A DNA stretch of 64,000 bases from Acidiphilium sp. C61 (GTDB lineage: Bacteria > Pseudomonadota > Alphaproteobacteria > Acetobacterales > Acetobacteraceae), in assembly GCF_902712915.1 (NCBI RefSeq), contig NZ_CACTIA010000005.1:3202127-3266126 (forward strand), in the 5' to 3' direction. This document shows positions 22,489 through 34,200 of this stretch, piece after piece; within the stretch, counting starts at the first letter, position 1; each line of letters begins with the position of its first letter. The notes under the pieces were generated by a model. It searched no databases. It saw only the letters and a list, made by a program, of their open reading frames with translations, and was not told where the DNA came from. The translations under genes were made by a program, and so were the position numbers.

Positions 22489-24522
22489 TTACAGCTTCGC
22501 TTTCACTGCCGCAACGATCGCCTCGGCGGTGATGCCGAAATGCTGGAACAGCTTCTGGTATGGCGCGCTGGCGCCGAAGCCGTGCATGCCGATGAAGGTG
22601 CCATCGGCCCCGAGCAGGCGTTCCCAGCCGAACCCGACCGCCGCCTCGACGCCGACTCGCGGAGCCTCGCCAAGCACCTCGGTGCGGTAGCCGGGGTCCT
22701 GGCGATCGAGCAGTTCGAAGCTCGGCACCGATGCCACGGCGACCGCGATGCCCTCGGCCGCCAGCATCTCGCGCGCCTTGAGCGCAAGGGCGACTTCCGA
22801 GCCGGTGGCGAGGATGGTGGCGCGGCGCGGCCCCTCGGCCGGGGCGACGACATAGCCGCCGCGGGCGGAGAGGTTTTCAGCGCCGTGGTCGCGCGGCAGG
22901 GTCGGCATCGCCTGGCGGCTGAGTACGAGCAGGACCGGGCCGTCCTTGTGCTTCAGCGCGATGTCCCAGCATTCGGCGGTTTCCATCGCATCGCCGGGGC
23001 GCAGCACCAGGACATTGGGCATGGCGCGGAACGAGGCGAGATGCTCGACCGGCTGATGGGTCGGCCCATCCTCGCCGAGGCCGATCGAATCGTGGGTGAG
23101 CACGAAGATCGAACGGATGCGCATCAGCGCGGCGAGGCGGATGGCCGGGCGGCAATAGTCGGAGAAGATGAAGAACGTGCCGCCATAGGGGATCAGCCCG
23201 CCATGCAGGGCGAGGCCGTTCAGCGTCGTCCCCATGCCGTGCTCGCGCACGCCGAAATGGATGTAGCGACCGGAATGGTCCTTCGCGGTGAATACGCCCA
23301 TCGATTTTACGAACGTGTTGTTCGAGGGGGTGAGGTCGGCCGAGCCGCCGACCATTTCGGGGACCACGGGGACCACCGCGTCGAGCGCCATCTGGCTGGC
23401 CTGGCGGGTGGCGATGTTGGGCTTCTCGGCAGCGATCTTCTCGCGCAGGGCGGCCATCGCGGTGGTGTAGTCGGGCGGCAGGTCACCGGCGAGGGCGGCA
23501 TCGAAGGCAGCGCGCTGGTTGCTCGCTGCGTGGCGCTTTGCCCAGGCCCGGTGCGCGCCGGCGCTGCGCGCCCCGGCCCCGCGCCAGGGGGCGAGGATGT
23601 CGTCCGGTACGGTGAAGGGTGGCGCGGTCCAACCGAGCAGGGCCTTGGCGGCGGCTGCTTCGTCGGCGCCGAGGGGCGAACCGTGGGTGGCCGGGGTGCC
23701 GGCCTTTTTCGGCGCGCCGAAGCCGATGATGGTGCGGCAGGCGATCAGCGTCGGCTTGCGGCTGCGCAGGGCGAAGCGGATGGCGGATTCGATCTGCTCG
23801 GGGTCATGCCCGTCGATCCGGCGGGTAGCCCAGCCATAGCCGGCGAAGCGCTTGAGCACGTCGTCGGTCATCGAGATGTCGGTGCCGCCGTCGATCGAGA
23901 TTTCGTTGTCATCGTAAAAGACGGTGAGCTTGTTCAGGCCGAGATGCCCGGCGATGGCGCAGGCCTCGTGGGACACGCCTTCCATCATGTCGCCATCCGA
24001 GGCGATGACCCAGGTGCGGTGATCGACCATGCCCTTGCCGAAGCGGGCGGCGAGCATGCGCTCGGCGAGGGCGAAGCCGGTCGCCGTGGAAATGCCCTGG
24101 CCGAGCGGACCGGTGGTCATTTCGATGGCCGGATGCTCGATCCGCTCGGGATGGCCGGCGGCGCGGGCGCCGAGCTGGCGGAACTGGCGCAGATCGTCGA
24201 TCGACATGCCCTCGTAGCCGGTGAGGTGCAGCAGCGCGTAGAGCAGCATCGAGCCGTGGCCGGCGGAGAGGATGAAGCGGTCGCGGTCCGGCCAGTGCGG
24301 ATCGGCGGCGTCGAACTTCATGAATTTCGTCCACAGCACGGTCGCGACATCGGCCATGCCCATCGGCATGCCGGGATGGCCGGACTTCGCGGCCTCGACG
24401 CCGTCGATCGCCAGCGCGCGAACGGCGTTGGCAAGCTGCCGCATCTCGGTCATCGGGCGGGCGAGAACCGCGTTCTGGCGCTCCAGCGCAATCTCGTTGC
24501 CGGCGGTGTCGCTACTGGCCAT
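22489..24522 (-). CDS. tkt: Transketolase
   Basis: Thiamine-diphosphate enzyme moving two-carbon units in the pentose phosphate and Calvin pathways. 677 residues. Motifs: SGHPGMPMGMAD, the thiamine-diphosphate/Mg site with IASDGDMMEGVS and YDDNEISIDGGT, and HDSIGLGEDGPTHQPVEH in the pyrimidine domain. The start at 24522 is preceded by a strong AGGAGGG. First gene of the tkt-gap-pgk run. Confidence 0.96.
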   Translation of the reverse strand: MASSDTAGNEIALERQNAVLARPMTEMRQLANAVRALAIDGVEAAKSGHPGMPMGMADVATVLWTKFMKFDAADPHWPDRDRFILSAGHGSMLLYALLHLTGYEGMSIDDLRQFRQLGARAAGHPERIEHPAIEMTTGPLGQGISTATGFALAERMLAARFGKGMVDHRTWVIASDGDMMEGVSHEACAIAGHLGLNKLTVFYDDNEISIDGGTDISMTDDVLKRFAGYGWATRRIDGHDPEQIESAIRFALRSRKPTLIACRTIIGFGAPKKAGTPATHGSPLGADEAAAAKALLGWTAPPFTVPDDILAPWRGAGARSAGAHRAWAKRHAASNQRAAFDAALAGDLPPDYTTAMAALREKIAAEKPNIATRQASQMALDAVVPVVPEMVGGSADLTPSNNTFVKSMGVFTAKDHSGRYIHFGVREHGMGTTLNGLALHGGLIPYGGTFFIFSDYCRPAIRLAALMRIRSIFVLTHDSIGLGEDGPTHQPVEHLASFRAMPNVLVLRPGDAMETAECWDIALKHKDGPVLLVLSRQAMPTLPRDHGAENLSARGGYVVAPAEGPRRATILATGSEVALALKAREMLAAEGIAVAVASVPSFELLDRQDPGYRTEVLGEAPRVGVEAAVGFGWERLLGADGTFIGMHGFGASAPYQKLFQHFGITAEAIVAAVKAKL

Positions 24523-24811
24523 GTCATCCCTCCTGTTCGGGCCCCGGTCTTAAGACCCGCGCCCGGCATCGGCAAGTCGGCTTTGAGCAATGCCCGTCAG
24601 GCATGATTGAGCCCGAAGGGACGCGTGCGATGGACCGGAGGTTTGAAGCCGGGGCGGGATATTCAACCGCCGAGCCGGCTTCCGCGCTCACGATGGCGCG
24701 AGAGCGATGCGCCGGAATGCGCCCGGATGCTGATGATATGGCGCTGCCGGCTGGTCTTGCGCCATCCGCGCCTATATGGGGGCGGGAACACCTGTGGATG
24801 CGGAGACAGAG

Positions 24812-26563
24812 ATGGACGACGAGCTCGCCCGGACCGGATTTTTCTACCGCCTGTTTTACGTCGCCAAGCCGTTCTTCCGCTCTGAGGAGCGGCGGATCGC
24901 CTGGGGGCTGATGATCGTCAACGTCGTCATGGTGCTGGTGATCGTGGCGATGAACTACGCGCTGACGGTCTGGAACGGATCGTTCTTCGATGCGATGCAG
25001 CGCTACGACGTGGCGAAAATCTGGCGCCTGTTCTGGATCTTTCTCGGGCTGGCGGCGATGGTCGTGGTGATCAACACGGCGAGCCAGTATCTCGTGCAGA
25101 TCTTCCAGATCCGCTGGCGGCGGTGGATGACCGGACACATGGTCGATGGCTGGATGGACCGGCAGGCGCATTACCGGATGCAGCTTGACGACCGCGATGT
25201 CGACAATCCCGACCAGCGCATCTCCGACGATATCGATTTCTTCACCGGCCAGACGGTGAACCTGCCGCTCAATGCCTTGCAGTCGGTTGTCACGATCGTC
25301 TCGTTCTCGGTGATGCTCTGGTTGCTCAGCCGCAATCTCCGGCTGTTCGGCGTCTATGTTCCCGGCCTGCTGCTGTGGATGAACCTGGTCTATGCGATCG
25401 GCGGCACGTGGCTGATCCTGATCATTGGCAAGCCATTGTTCTGGCTCAACAATATCCAGCAGCGCATGCAGGGAAACTTCCGCTTCGAGCTGGTCCGCGT
25501 GCGGGACAACTCCGAGGCCATCGCGACGGCGCAGAGCGGGGCCGCGGAGGCGACGCGGCTGAAGCGGAATTTCGCGCCGGTGGTGGAGATATTCTATCGC
25601 CGGATCTACCGCACGGTATTCGTCAACACGTTCAACTTCTCCTTCAATACGTTGGGCGGGCTGCTTGCCTTCGGCCTGGTGATCCCGTCCTATCTCGCCA
25701 AGCGGATCCTGATCGGCACGGTCTCGCAGACCAACAACGCCTTTGGCCAGACCCAGCAGGCCTTTGCCTTCATCCTCAACAATTTCAGCTCGATCGGGCA
25801 GGGTTATCTGTCGATCACCGAATGGCGGGCGGTCGTCGATCGTCTCTACGCGCTGGAGGTGAGCATGCGGCATCATCACGAAGCCGCGGCGGCGCCGCGG
25901 ATCGTCTATGAGCGCGGGGACGATGCGGGGCTTGCGATCGAACACCTCTCGCTCACCCTGCCGGACGGACGCAAGCTGCTCGATGCGCTCGATCTGCGGG
26001 TTGCCCCCGGCGAGAGGCTCCTGCTCAACGGGCCGACAGGATCGGGGAAGAGCACGCTGGTCCGCGCCATCGCCGGGATCTGGCCTTTCGGCGAGGGGCG
26101 GGTGACGAGGCCCGCCGGACGGATGCTGTTCGTGCCGCAGCGGCCGTATCTCGCGAATGGCCGGTTGATCGAAAGCATCGGCTTTCCCTATGCCGAGGTG
26201 CTCGATCCCGCTTCGGTGGCGGCGGTGCTGCAACGGGTGGGGCTTGGCCATCTCGTCGACCGGCTCGATTCCGAGCAGGCCTGGGACCGCGAACTTTCGC
26301 TCGGCGAACAGCAGCGGATCGGCTTTGCGCGCTGCGTGCTGCTCCGCCCGGATGTGGTGATCCTCGACGAGGCGACTTCCTCGCTGGACGAGGCCTATGA
26401 GGCCTCGATGTATCAGATCCTGCTCGAGGAATTACCGGAGGCGACAATCATCAGCGTCGGCCATCGCTCGACCATCATCCGCTACCACACCCGGCGACTC
26501 CACCTTGCCGGAGATGGCGGCTGGCGGGTGGAGATGCTGACGGCCGGGGAGCCTGCGAAATAG
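24812..26563 (+). CDS. ABC transporter, fused permease-ATPase of the SbmA/ABCD (YddA) type
   Basis: 583 residues: an N-terminal membrane domain with about six helices (residues 20-330) of the SbmA/BacA-like ABC_membrane_2 type, then an ATPase domain with Walker A GPTGSGKST, signature LSLGEQQR and Walker B VVILDEATSSLD. Relatives move peptides, cobalamin precursors or long-chain acyl compounds; the direction and substrate are unknown. I prefer the start at 24812, which has GGAGA upstream, over an in-frame ATG at 24776. Converges on the glycosyltransferase gene. Confidence 0.88.
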   Translation: MDDELARTGFFYRLFYVAKPFFRSEERRIAWGLMIVNVVMVLVIVAMNYALTVWNGSFFDAMQRYDVAKIWRLFWIFLGLAAMVVVINTASQYLVQIFQIRWRRWMTGHMVDGWMDRQAHYRMQLDDRDVDNPDQRISDDIDFFTGQTVNLPLNALQSVVTIVSFSVMLWLLSRNLRLFGVYVPGLLLWMNLVYAIGGTWLILIIGKPLFWLNNIQQRMQGNFRFELVRVRDNSEAIATAQSGAAEATRLKRNFAPVVEIFYRRIYRTVFVNTFNFSFNTLGGLLAFGLVIPSYLAKRILIGTVSQTNNAFGQTQQAFAFILNNFSSIGQGYLSITEWRAVVDRLYALEVSMRHHHEAAAAPRIVYERGDDAGLAIEHLSLTLPDGRKLLDALDLRVAPGERLLLNGPTGSGKSTLVRAIAGIWPFGEGRVTRPAGRMLFVPQRPYLANGRLIESIGFPYAEVLDPASVAAVLQRVGLGHLVDRLDSEQAWDRELSLGEQQRIGFARCVLLRPDVVILDEATSSLDEAYEASMYQILLEELPEATIISVGHRSTIIRYHTRRLHLAGDGGWRVEMLTAGEPAK

Positions 26564-26578
26564 GCAGGCGTCCCTTTG

Positions 26579-26683
26579 GAGCACTTTCCGATCCTTTTGG
26601 ATCGGATGTAGTGCTCTATCACATTGATAAACAGAGCATCTTTATCCGATCAGATGATTCCATCTGATCGGATGATGCTCTAG
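26579..26683. repeat. Dispersed two-hairpin palindromic repeat, copy 2
   Basis: A GAGCAC...GTGCTC hairpin (26579-26618 region) with inner CCGATCC/GGATCGG stem, an AT-rich linker, then AGAGCATC...GATGCTCT (26633-26681) with inner ATCCGATCAGATG/CATCTGATCGGAT stem. It is the near-exact reverse complement of the copy at 38008-38114. Its right end, GCTCTAG, supplies the TAG stop of the glycosyltransferase gene. It lies between two convergent genes and may act as a terminator. Confidence 0.85.
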
Positions 26684-27585
26684 CCGAGGACAAACCAGAG
26701 GCGGAACAGCAGGTTTTCGAGCGGCGTCTGCCGTGACAGCCCGGGGCAGCGCATGGCGCTGAGACGTGGGGCGAAGCCGCCATCGAGTCCGGCGGCGATG
26801 CGGGCGAGATCGGCGCGCGCTGTGGCGGCGAGCAGGTCGCCATGCGCCTCCAGCTGGCGGACATGACGCCGCATCATCGTCATGAAGATATCAGGGCCGC
26901 GTTTTATCGCACCGACGGCGCGGGCCACGGTCGTGCGGGGCGATCCGATCAGGTTACCCTCGTGCTGCCGGTAGAGCACGACCGGCTTGGGATCGACCGT
27001 GATCGAGCCACCGCAGGCGCTGACCACGATGTAGCTCCACCAGTCATGCACCGTGCCGGCCGGGCCAGGGATGCGGCAGATGAGGTCGGCGGCGGCGCGA
27101 TTCATGACCGCCGTATTGCCATGGACGACGTTCTGCGTGAGGCAGGCCGGAAAGCCGGGTTTGCGGGCGGGCAGGTTCGAGAGCCGGCGGCTCTGGAGAT
27201 TGGCATCGACCAGATACTGCCGGGCAGTATAGAGGCGCGGGCCTGAATTCTGCCCGCTCAGCGCCAGCCGGGCACGGGCGAGCTTTTCGGGCAGCCAGAC
27301 ATCGTCCTGATCGGCGAAGGCGATGATCCGTGCGTCTTTCGCAGCGGCGAGAAGGGAAAGGAAGCTCTGCCCGGCGCCGAGATGTATGCCGGAATTGGGC
27401 GCCTCGCGGCAGCGTTCGGCGCCGATGCGGCCGGCGAAACCGGCCATGATCTCCCGTGTCGCATCCGACGAGCCGTCATCACGCCAGAGCAGGCACCAGT
27501 TGCGATCGGTCTGCGCCTCGAAGCTCGCGAGCTGGTCGGACAGAAACTGCGCACCGTTATAGGTGGAGAGCAGGATGGTGATCAC
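26680..27585 (-). CDS. Family 2 glycosyltransferase
   Basis: 301 residues. GT-A fold signature: LLSTYNGAQFLSDQL at the N-terminus, WRDDGSSDAT, and FADQDDVW (DXD-like) near residue 90; similar to rhamnosyl and other sugar transferases of surface polysaccharides. The start is a GTG at 27585 with AGGAG upstream, overlapping the rmlD stop as GTGA; no ATG fits. Its TAG stop lies within a dispersed repeat. Context suggests transfer of rhamnose or a related sugar to a surface glycan. Confidence 0.85.
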   Translation of the reverse strand: MITILLSTYNGAQFLSDQLASFEAQTDRNWCLLWRDDGSSDATREIMAGFAGRIGAERCREAPNSGIHLGAGQSFLSLLAAAKDARIIAFADQDDVWLPEKLARARLALSGQNSGPRLYTARQYLVDANLQSRRLSNLPARKPGFPACLTQNVVHGNTAVMNRAAADLICRIPGPAGTVHDWWSYIVVSACGGSITVDPKPVVLYRQHEGNLIGSPRTTVARAVGAIKRGPDIFMTMMRRHVRQLEAHGDLLAATARADLARIAAGLDGGFAPRLSAMRCPGLSRQTPLENLLFRLWFVLG

Positions 27586-28487
27586 GATGCGCGCTCCTGG
27601 GCGAGGAGTGCGGGGACGATGCGGGCGGTGGCGTCTTTCCAGTGCGGGAGAGCGAGGCCGAAGGTTTGTCGGAGTTTTGTAGTGTCGAGCCGGGAGTCGG
27701 CGGGGCGGCGTGCGGGGGTGGGCCAGTCTGCGGTGGCGATGGGGATGATTTCGGGGTGCGGCGTGCCGTGGCGGGCGGCGATGGCGAGGATTTCGGTGGC
27801 GAAGCCGTGCCAGGTGGTGTCGCCGGCGCTGGTGGCGTGGAAGATGCCGGCGAAGCCGGGCTGCCATCCCGCGGCGACGATGCGGGCGGCGATGGCGAGG
27901 ATGGCTTCGGCGAGATCTTCGGCGGCGGTGGGGGCGCCGCGCTGGTCGGCGACGACGCGCAGCGCCGACAGGCGGGAGGCGGCGGCGATCATGGTGCGGG
28001 CGAAATTCTTGCCGCTGGCGGAAAACACCCAGGCGGTGCGGAGGATGATGGCCTCGGCGCCAGAGGCGAGAATGGCGGCCTCGCCGGCGGCCTTGCTTTC
28101 GCCATAGACGCCGAGCGGGGCGATCGGGTCGGTTTCGGTGTAGGGCGCGCCCTTGGTGCCGTCGAACACATAGTCGGTCGAGACATGGATGAGGGGGATA
28201 CCGCGGGCGCGGCAGAGAGTGGCGAGGGTGGCGGGGCCGTCGCGATTGGCGCGGAAGGCGGCGTCGGCGCTGGCTTCCGCGGCGTCGACGGCGGTCCAGG
28301 CGGCGGCGTTGACGACGAGTGCGGGATCGGCGTCGGCGAGGGCGGCGGCGATTGTTTCCGGTGCGTCGAAATCGAAGCCGGGGCGGCCGACAGCGTGGAA
28401 TCGGGTGTTGGTTCTGGCCGCGTGCAAGGACAAAGCATGGCCGAGCTGGCCGCTCACACCAGTGATCAGGATCGGGCGGGTATCCAT
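27582..28487 (-). CDS. rfbD: dTDP-4-dehydrorhamnose reductase
   Basis: Last step to dTDP-L-rhamnose, NAD(P)H dependent. 301 residues, extended SDR: N-terminal ITGVSGQLGHAL, HVSTDYVFDGTKGAPYTE, and catalytic YGESKAAGE. It follows rfbC by 1 bp and overlaps the glycosyltransferase. Confidence 0.94.
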   Translation of the reverse strand: MDTRPILITGVSGQLGHALSLHAARTNTRFHAVGRPGFDFDAPETIAAALADADPALVVNAAAWTAVDAAEASADAAFRANRDGPATLATLCRARGIPLIHVSTDYVFDGTKGAPYTETDPIAPLGVYGESKAAGEAAILASGAEAIILRTAWVFSASGKNFARTMIAAASRLSALRVVADQRGAPTAAEDLAEAILAIAARIVAAGWQPGFAGIFHATSAGDTTWHGFATEILAIAARHGTPHPEIIPIATADWPTPARRPADSRLDTTKLRQTFGLALPHWKDATARIVPALLAQERAS

Positions 28488-28488
28488 C

Positions 28489-29039
28489 TCAGATCCTGAA
28501 CCAGGGATCGGCCTCGGCAAGGCGGGGCAGGAGATTGTCCTTGTTCGAGAGCAGGGCGCCATCGGCGGGGATCGGCCAGGGCAAAGCGAGATCGGGGTCG
28601 TTCCAGATGACGCCACGCTCGGAGGCTTTGTCGTAAGGGGCGGTGACCTTGTAGACGACCTCGGTTTCGGGCTCGATCGTGCAGAACCCGTGCAGGAAGC
28701 CGGGCGGGATCCAGAGCTGGGCGCCGTTGGCGGCGGAGAGTTCGGCAGCGGCAAAGTGGCCGAAGCTCGGCGAGCCGTGGCGGATATCGACCGCGACATC
28801 CCAGATCGCGCCGCGGATGCAGCGGACGAGCTTGCCCTGGACGAAGGGGGCGATCTGGCAGTGCAGGCCGCGGATGGTGCCGGGGCGGGTGGAGGAGGAA
28901 TGGTTGTCCTGCACGAAGGATTCGGTGAAACCGAGGGCGTCCAGCTTCGCCTGATTCCAGGTTTCGCTGAACCAGCCGCGGGAATCGGCGAAGCGCGGCG
29001 GGGTGACGAGCTTCACCTCGGGAAGGTTGAGGGACTCGA

Positions 29040-29043
<4 letters not shown>
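28489..29043 (-). CDS. rfbC: dTDP-4-dehydrorhamnose 3,5-epimerase
   Basis: Epimerises dTDP-4-keto-6-deoxyglucose at C3 and C5. 184 residues, cupin fold: [25 protein letters not shown] (active-site His), and [10 protein letters not shown]. Starts by overlapping the rfbA stop. The operon order rfbB-A-C-D is read leftwards. Confidence 0.95.
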
Positions 29044-29917
<874 letters not shown>

Positions 29918-29921
<4 letters not shown>

Positions 29922-30973
29922 GCCGCGTTCCCGAGGCGCTGGCCGGCATAGCGCCGGGCGTGGATGGCGCGCCACCAGCTCTCGTTGGCGAGATACCAGT
30001 CGACGGTGCGGGCGAGACCGGCTTCGAAATCATGCGTGGCATGCCAGGCGAGTGCCGCCTCGCTGCGTGAGGGGTCGATCTCGTAGCGGAAATCGTGGCC
30101 GGGACGGTCGGTGACGAAGGTGATCAGCCGCTCGCGCGGGCCGGCGGGATCGGGGCGGCGCGCGTCCAGCAAGCGGCAGATGGTGCGGACGACGTCGAGA
30201 TTGGAGCGGGGCTGACGGGCGCCGATGGCGTAGGTCTCGCCGGGCGTGCCGGTGAGGGCGACGGCAAGGAGCGCCTCGGCGTGATCCTCGACGAATAGCC
30301 AGTCCCGCATGTTGGAGCCATCGCCGTAGACGGGCAGGGGTTTGCCTTCCAGCGCGTTGATCAGCACCAGCGGAATGAGTTTCTCGGGGAACTGCCAGGG
30401 GCCGTAATTGTTGGTGGTGTTGGAGACGATGGTCGGCAGGCCGTAGGTATGCTGCCAGGCGCGGACAAGATGATCCGAGGCGGCCTTGCTGGCGGCATAG
30501 GGGCTGCGGGGGTTGTAGGGGGTGGTTTCGGTGAACGGGGCATCGCCGGGTTCGAGGGCGCCGAACACTTCGTCGGTCGAGATGTGGTGGAAGCGGAAGC
30601 GGCGCCGGGCAGGCTCGTCCAGGGTGGCGAACCAGGCGCGGACGGCCTCGAGCAGGACGAAGGTGCCGGTAATGTTGGTGTCGATGAAATCGCGCGGCCC
30701 GTCGATCGAGCGGTCGACATGCGATTCGGCGGCGAGATGCATCACGATGTCCGGCCGGTGCGTCTCGAAGACGGCGCGCATTGCCGTGGCATCGGTGATG
30801 TCGGCCTGGACAAGGTGATGACGCGGGTGCCCCAGTGCCTCGCCCAGAGCCTCTTCCGAGGCGGCGTAGGTCATCTTGTCGACCGTCACTGCCTCATGGG
30901 GCGTATGACCGACGATACGCCGGACAACTGCCGAACCGATAAACCCACAACCGCCAGTAATAAGAAATTTCAT
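29918..30973 (-). CDS. rfbB: dTDP-glucose 4,6-dehydratase
   Basis: Converts dTDP-glucose to dTDP-4-keto-6-deoxyglucose. 351 residues, extended [18 protein letters not shown] site, [19 protein letters not shown], and catalytic [10 protein letters not shown]. First of the rfb genes; the AT-rich 320-bp region upstream probably holds its promoter. Confidence 0.96.
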
Positions 30974-31296
30974 TTGAGATCAGGCATATCTTCAAAAATA
31001 AACGAGGCCGATAATTGGTCTCGCTCAAATGTTGGAATTTATAGACAATAACAAATCAATTTATGGATGGACGCAGAGACAATGACCTCGACTTCCATGT
31101 TTGTAACTAGCATTTCTGACGGTATAAGAAAACGGTCTGATCTAAGAAATATTAGAATAATATTTGATCTAAATCATCAAAAAATCTAAAAATATATTAC
31201 ATTTTAAAAATCGATATAATTTTGAAATAAGCCTAATTTTTGAACAAAAAAATCTGATATGGTTACGATATCGAATGTAAATCTTAAAATTTAGTT
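30974..31296. other. AT-rich intergenic region upstream of rfbB
   Basis: About 320 bp of sharply lower GC than the rest of the window, with runs of A and T (for example around 31180-31260). No gene is visible on either strand. It lies between the 3' end of the giant glycosyltransferase gene and rfbB, so it is the likely promoter and regulatory region of the rfb genes. No specific operator could be recognised. Confidence 0.8.
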
Positions 31297-34200
31297 TCAA
31301 CTCCGCCTGGCTGATCCGCGAGGAGCTTTCTGCCCTGTGCCTCGGGCTGAGGTGGCGCTGCCAGCGCTGGGCCGGGCACGGTGGGCGAATTCGTCCCGCC
31401 AGCGGCGCTGCGCGGCCCGAATATCGTCGTCGAGATCGAGCAGCCGGTCCGCGATGTCATGGATCCGGGCGATTTCCTCAAGATGCGCGGCGGCGGCGAG
31501 GGTGCCGGTTGCGCCGGCTTCGTGCCGGCGGTGGATGTTCAGCGGTTCGGCGACCCACACGACATTGCCCGCCGCATGGGCAAGCATGTCGAGGTAAAGC
31601 CGCCAGTCGCCGGCAAGGCGAAATGTCGGGAGTTCGTCGCCGAGGCGGGAGAGGCTGGCCAGCAGGGAATCCCGCCGGAACAGCACGCCGCTCACATTCA
31701 GCACGAGATTGCGCACCGCAAGGAAGCGGGTGGCGAACTCTCGCGCCCCCATCGTCATCGACGTCGCGAGTTCCGGCGCGCCGGCTTCGAGGTAATAACG
31801 CCGGTAATCCGGCATGAGCGGGTTGCCATCGGCATCGATGCTCCGAGAGTCGGCGATTGCCATCACCGCGTCCGGCGCGGCGGCGAGGGCGTCGACCAGA
31901 GCGGCGAGGAGGCCTGGCGCGGCATCGTCATCGGCTTCGGCAATCCAGACGAAAGTGCCACGCGCCTTTTCAGCAGCTTCACGCCATTGGCCGAAAGGCG
32001 AGCCGGTATTGCTCGCGTTGGTGCGGATGGACAGGCTGCGGCGCCATGTCGCGGCGGTCTCCCGTGCGACCTTGACCGAATTGTCGGTCGAGGCGTCGTC
32101 GAACAGGGTGATGTCCTCGACCGGGTAGGTCTGGCCGAAAATTCCGGCCAGGCGGCGCGGGAGATGTTGCTCGTAATTGTAGTTGGTCACGAAACACGAG
32201 ATCCGCACAAGATCGGGCTTGGCCAGCGCCAACAGGTGGCGGGCATAGGCGTTGAAGTCGAACCGCCGCGCGGCTTCGGCGCTAATGCGAGGCCGGTCGG
32301 CCGCGAGGGCTGCATGATCGAGCCGCGCGGCGGTCGCCGCTGCGAAGGCGGCGACGTCGCCGGCTGGCACGCTGGCACCCGCGCCGGTTTCGCGCAGGAG
32401 GTCGGGGATGCCGCCGGCGCCCGCGAAGGCAATCGCGGGCAGGCCGGCGCTCATGGCCTCGATTACCGTCGTCGGCAGCGGATCCTCGCGCGAGGTCAGC
32501 GCGTAGAGATCGGCGCCGCAATAGGCAGGCGCGACGTCGCTGGTGAAGGGCAGCAGCTGGAAGCGGCCGGTCTCGCGCGCTGCGTCGATCTCGGTCCCGA
32601 GATAGTCGCGGACCCAGAGATGGGTCTCGCCGAGCCAGATGAAGTGGATATCCCGCCGAGTCGTGACGAGCAGGCGGAAAACCTGCAGGAACAGGTCGAA
32701 CCCCTTGCGCAGGTCGCCGAAACCGACACCGAGCACGACAAAGGCGCCCGGTGGGATGCCGTGACTGGCGCGGAAGCGTTTGCGCGCCGCCGCGTCGTAG
32801 CTGACATTCTGATAGTTGCCCTGGGGGACGACATGCGCCGCGGGGGCTATATCAAGCGCCGCGCATAACGTGTCGCGCACGTGCTCCGATGAGAACACAG
32901 TCGCGGCCGCCGCGCGCATGCCCTGGCGGGCGACGCCGCGCAGCGATTTCTCCTCCACCAGCCGCGGCATTTCATGAACCAGCAAAACGCCGCGAAGTCC
33001 CTGTTCGGCCAGCGGTATGCAGACCCGCGCCGAGGCGAGGCTGTTGACGATCGCGGCGTCGATTCCCAGCGCGCGGTAGGATGCGACATGACGTTGCAGC
33101 GCCGCCTCGTTGGGGGCGAGGTCGACGATGCCCTCGGCCTCGTAGTCCGGAACAAGTTCGCCGCCGCTCAGCAGCAGGATGCGCGGGACGATGCCATGTT
33201 CCCGGCGCAGGGTGCGGGCGAGGTGCAGAAGCAGCATCTGCGCGCCATGGGGCAGGGCGTCGTGCCCTACCAGCAGGATGTTCGGGGCGGCTCCTGCGGC
33301 TGCGCGGCCGGCAATCGCACGGGCGGTGGCATTCAGGAAGGCGGCGCCATAATGCAGGTCGGGTTCGAGATAGGCGCCCTCGGCCCATTCGTTCCACGCG
33401 TTGATGCAGACGATCGGCTCGCCCTGCACCGGATTGCGGCGGGCCCGCTCGATCAGCGCGGCAAGCCAGGCCTGGTATGTCGCCGGTGTTGCGTCATGCA
33501 GCACGACTCCCGCGCCCTCGCGGCGGGGGTCGTTGTCCCAGCCGGTCACGGCGGTGCGGATCAGCGGAAAGGCGGGGTCGGGGTCGGCGAGGGACGTGGC
33601 GACGATGTCGTTGTAATGATAGACATCGGCCGAAAACTCGGGATCGAAAAGATCGAGCGAGGCGTTCAGCTTCGGCGTGTCCACGACGAGCTTGTGCGGG
33701 GGAAATTCGACGGCGCCGTCGAGACCGTGCCGCCTCGGGTCGTAGTCATGGAAGCTCTGGGCCATGAAAAGCAGGGGATCCTCGCCGTGGCGATCCATGA
33801 ACAGCCGGCGCCAGCGGGCGATGGTCGCTTCCGGGTCAGGGATGAGCGCGGCGCGGTAGATCATGAGCAGCGGCCGGCCTTCGAGCCGGATGTAGCGCGG
33901 ATCGGCGAAATGGCGGGCGAAATCGTCGACCAGCGCCGTGTCGTCCTGCGGGAGATAGTCCTGGGCGAGCAGGATTTCGCGCTCCAGCCCGTCCCACCGC
34001 CGGGTCCAGTTCTCGTTCGCCCACATCAGGCAGAACTTCATGTCGAGCGAGGGGTCGGCAAGGAAGCGCTCGACCGGCTTGTCCAGCAGTCGCCGGCGGT
34101 TGAACCAGTAGTAGTAGAACACGAAACCGCCCAGGCCCGCCTCCTTTGCCATGGTAATCTGGCGGAGCATGACCGAGGGGTCATCGAGCGAATAGAAGCC

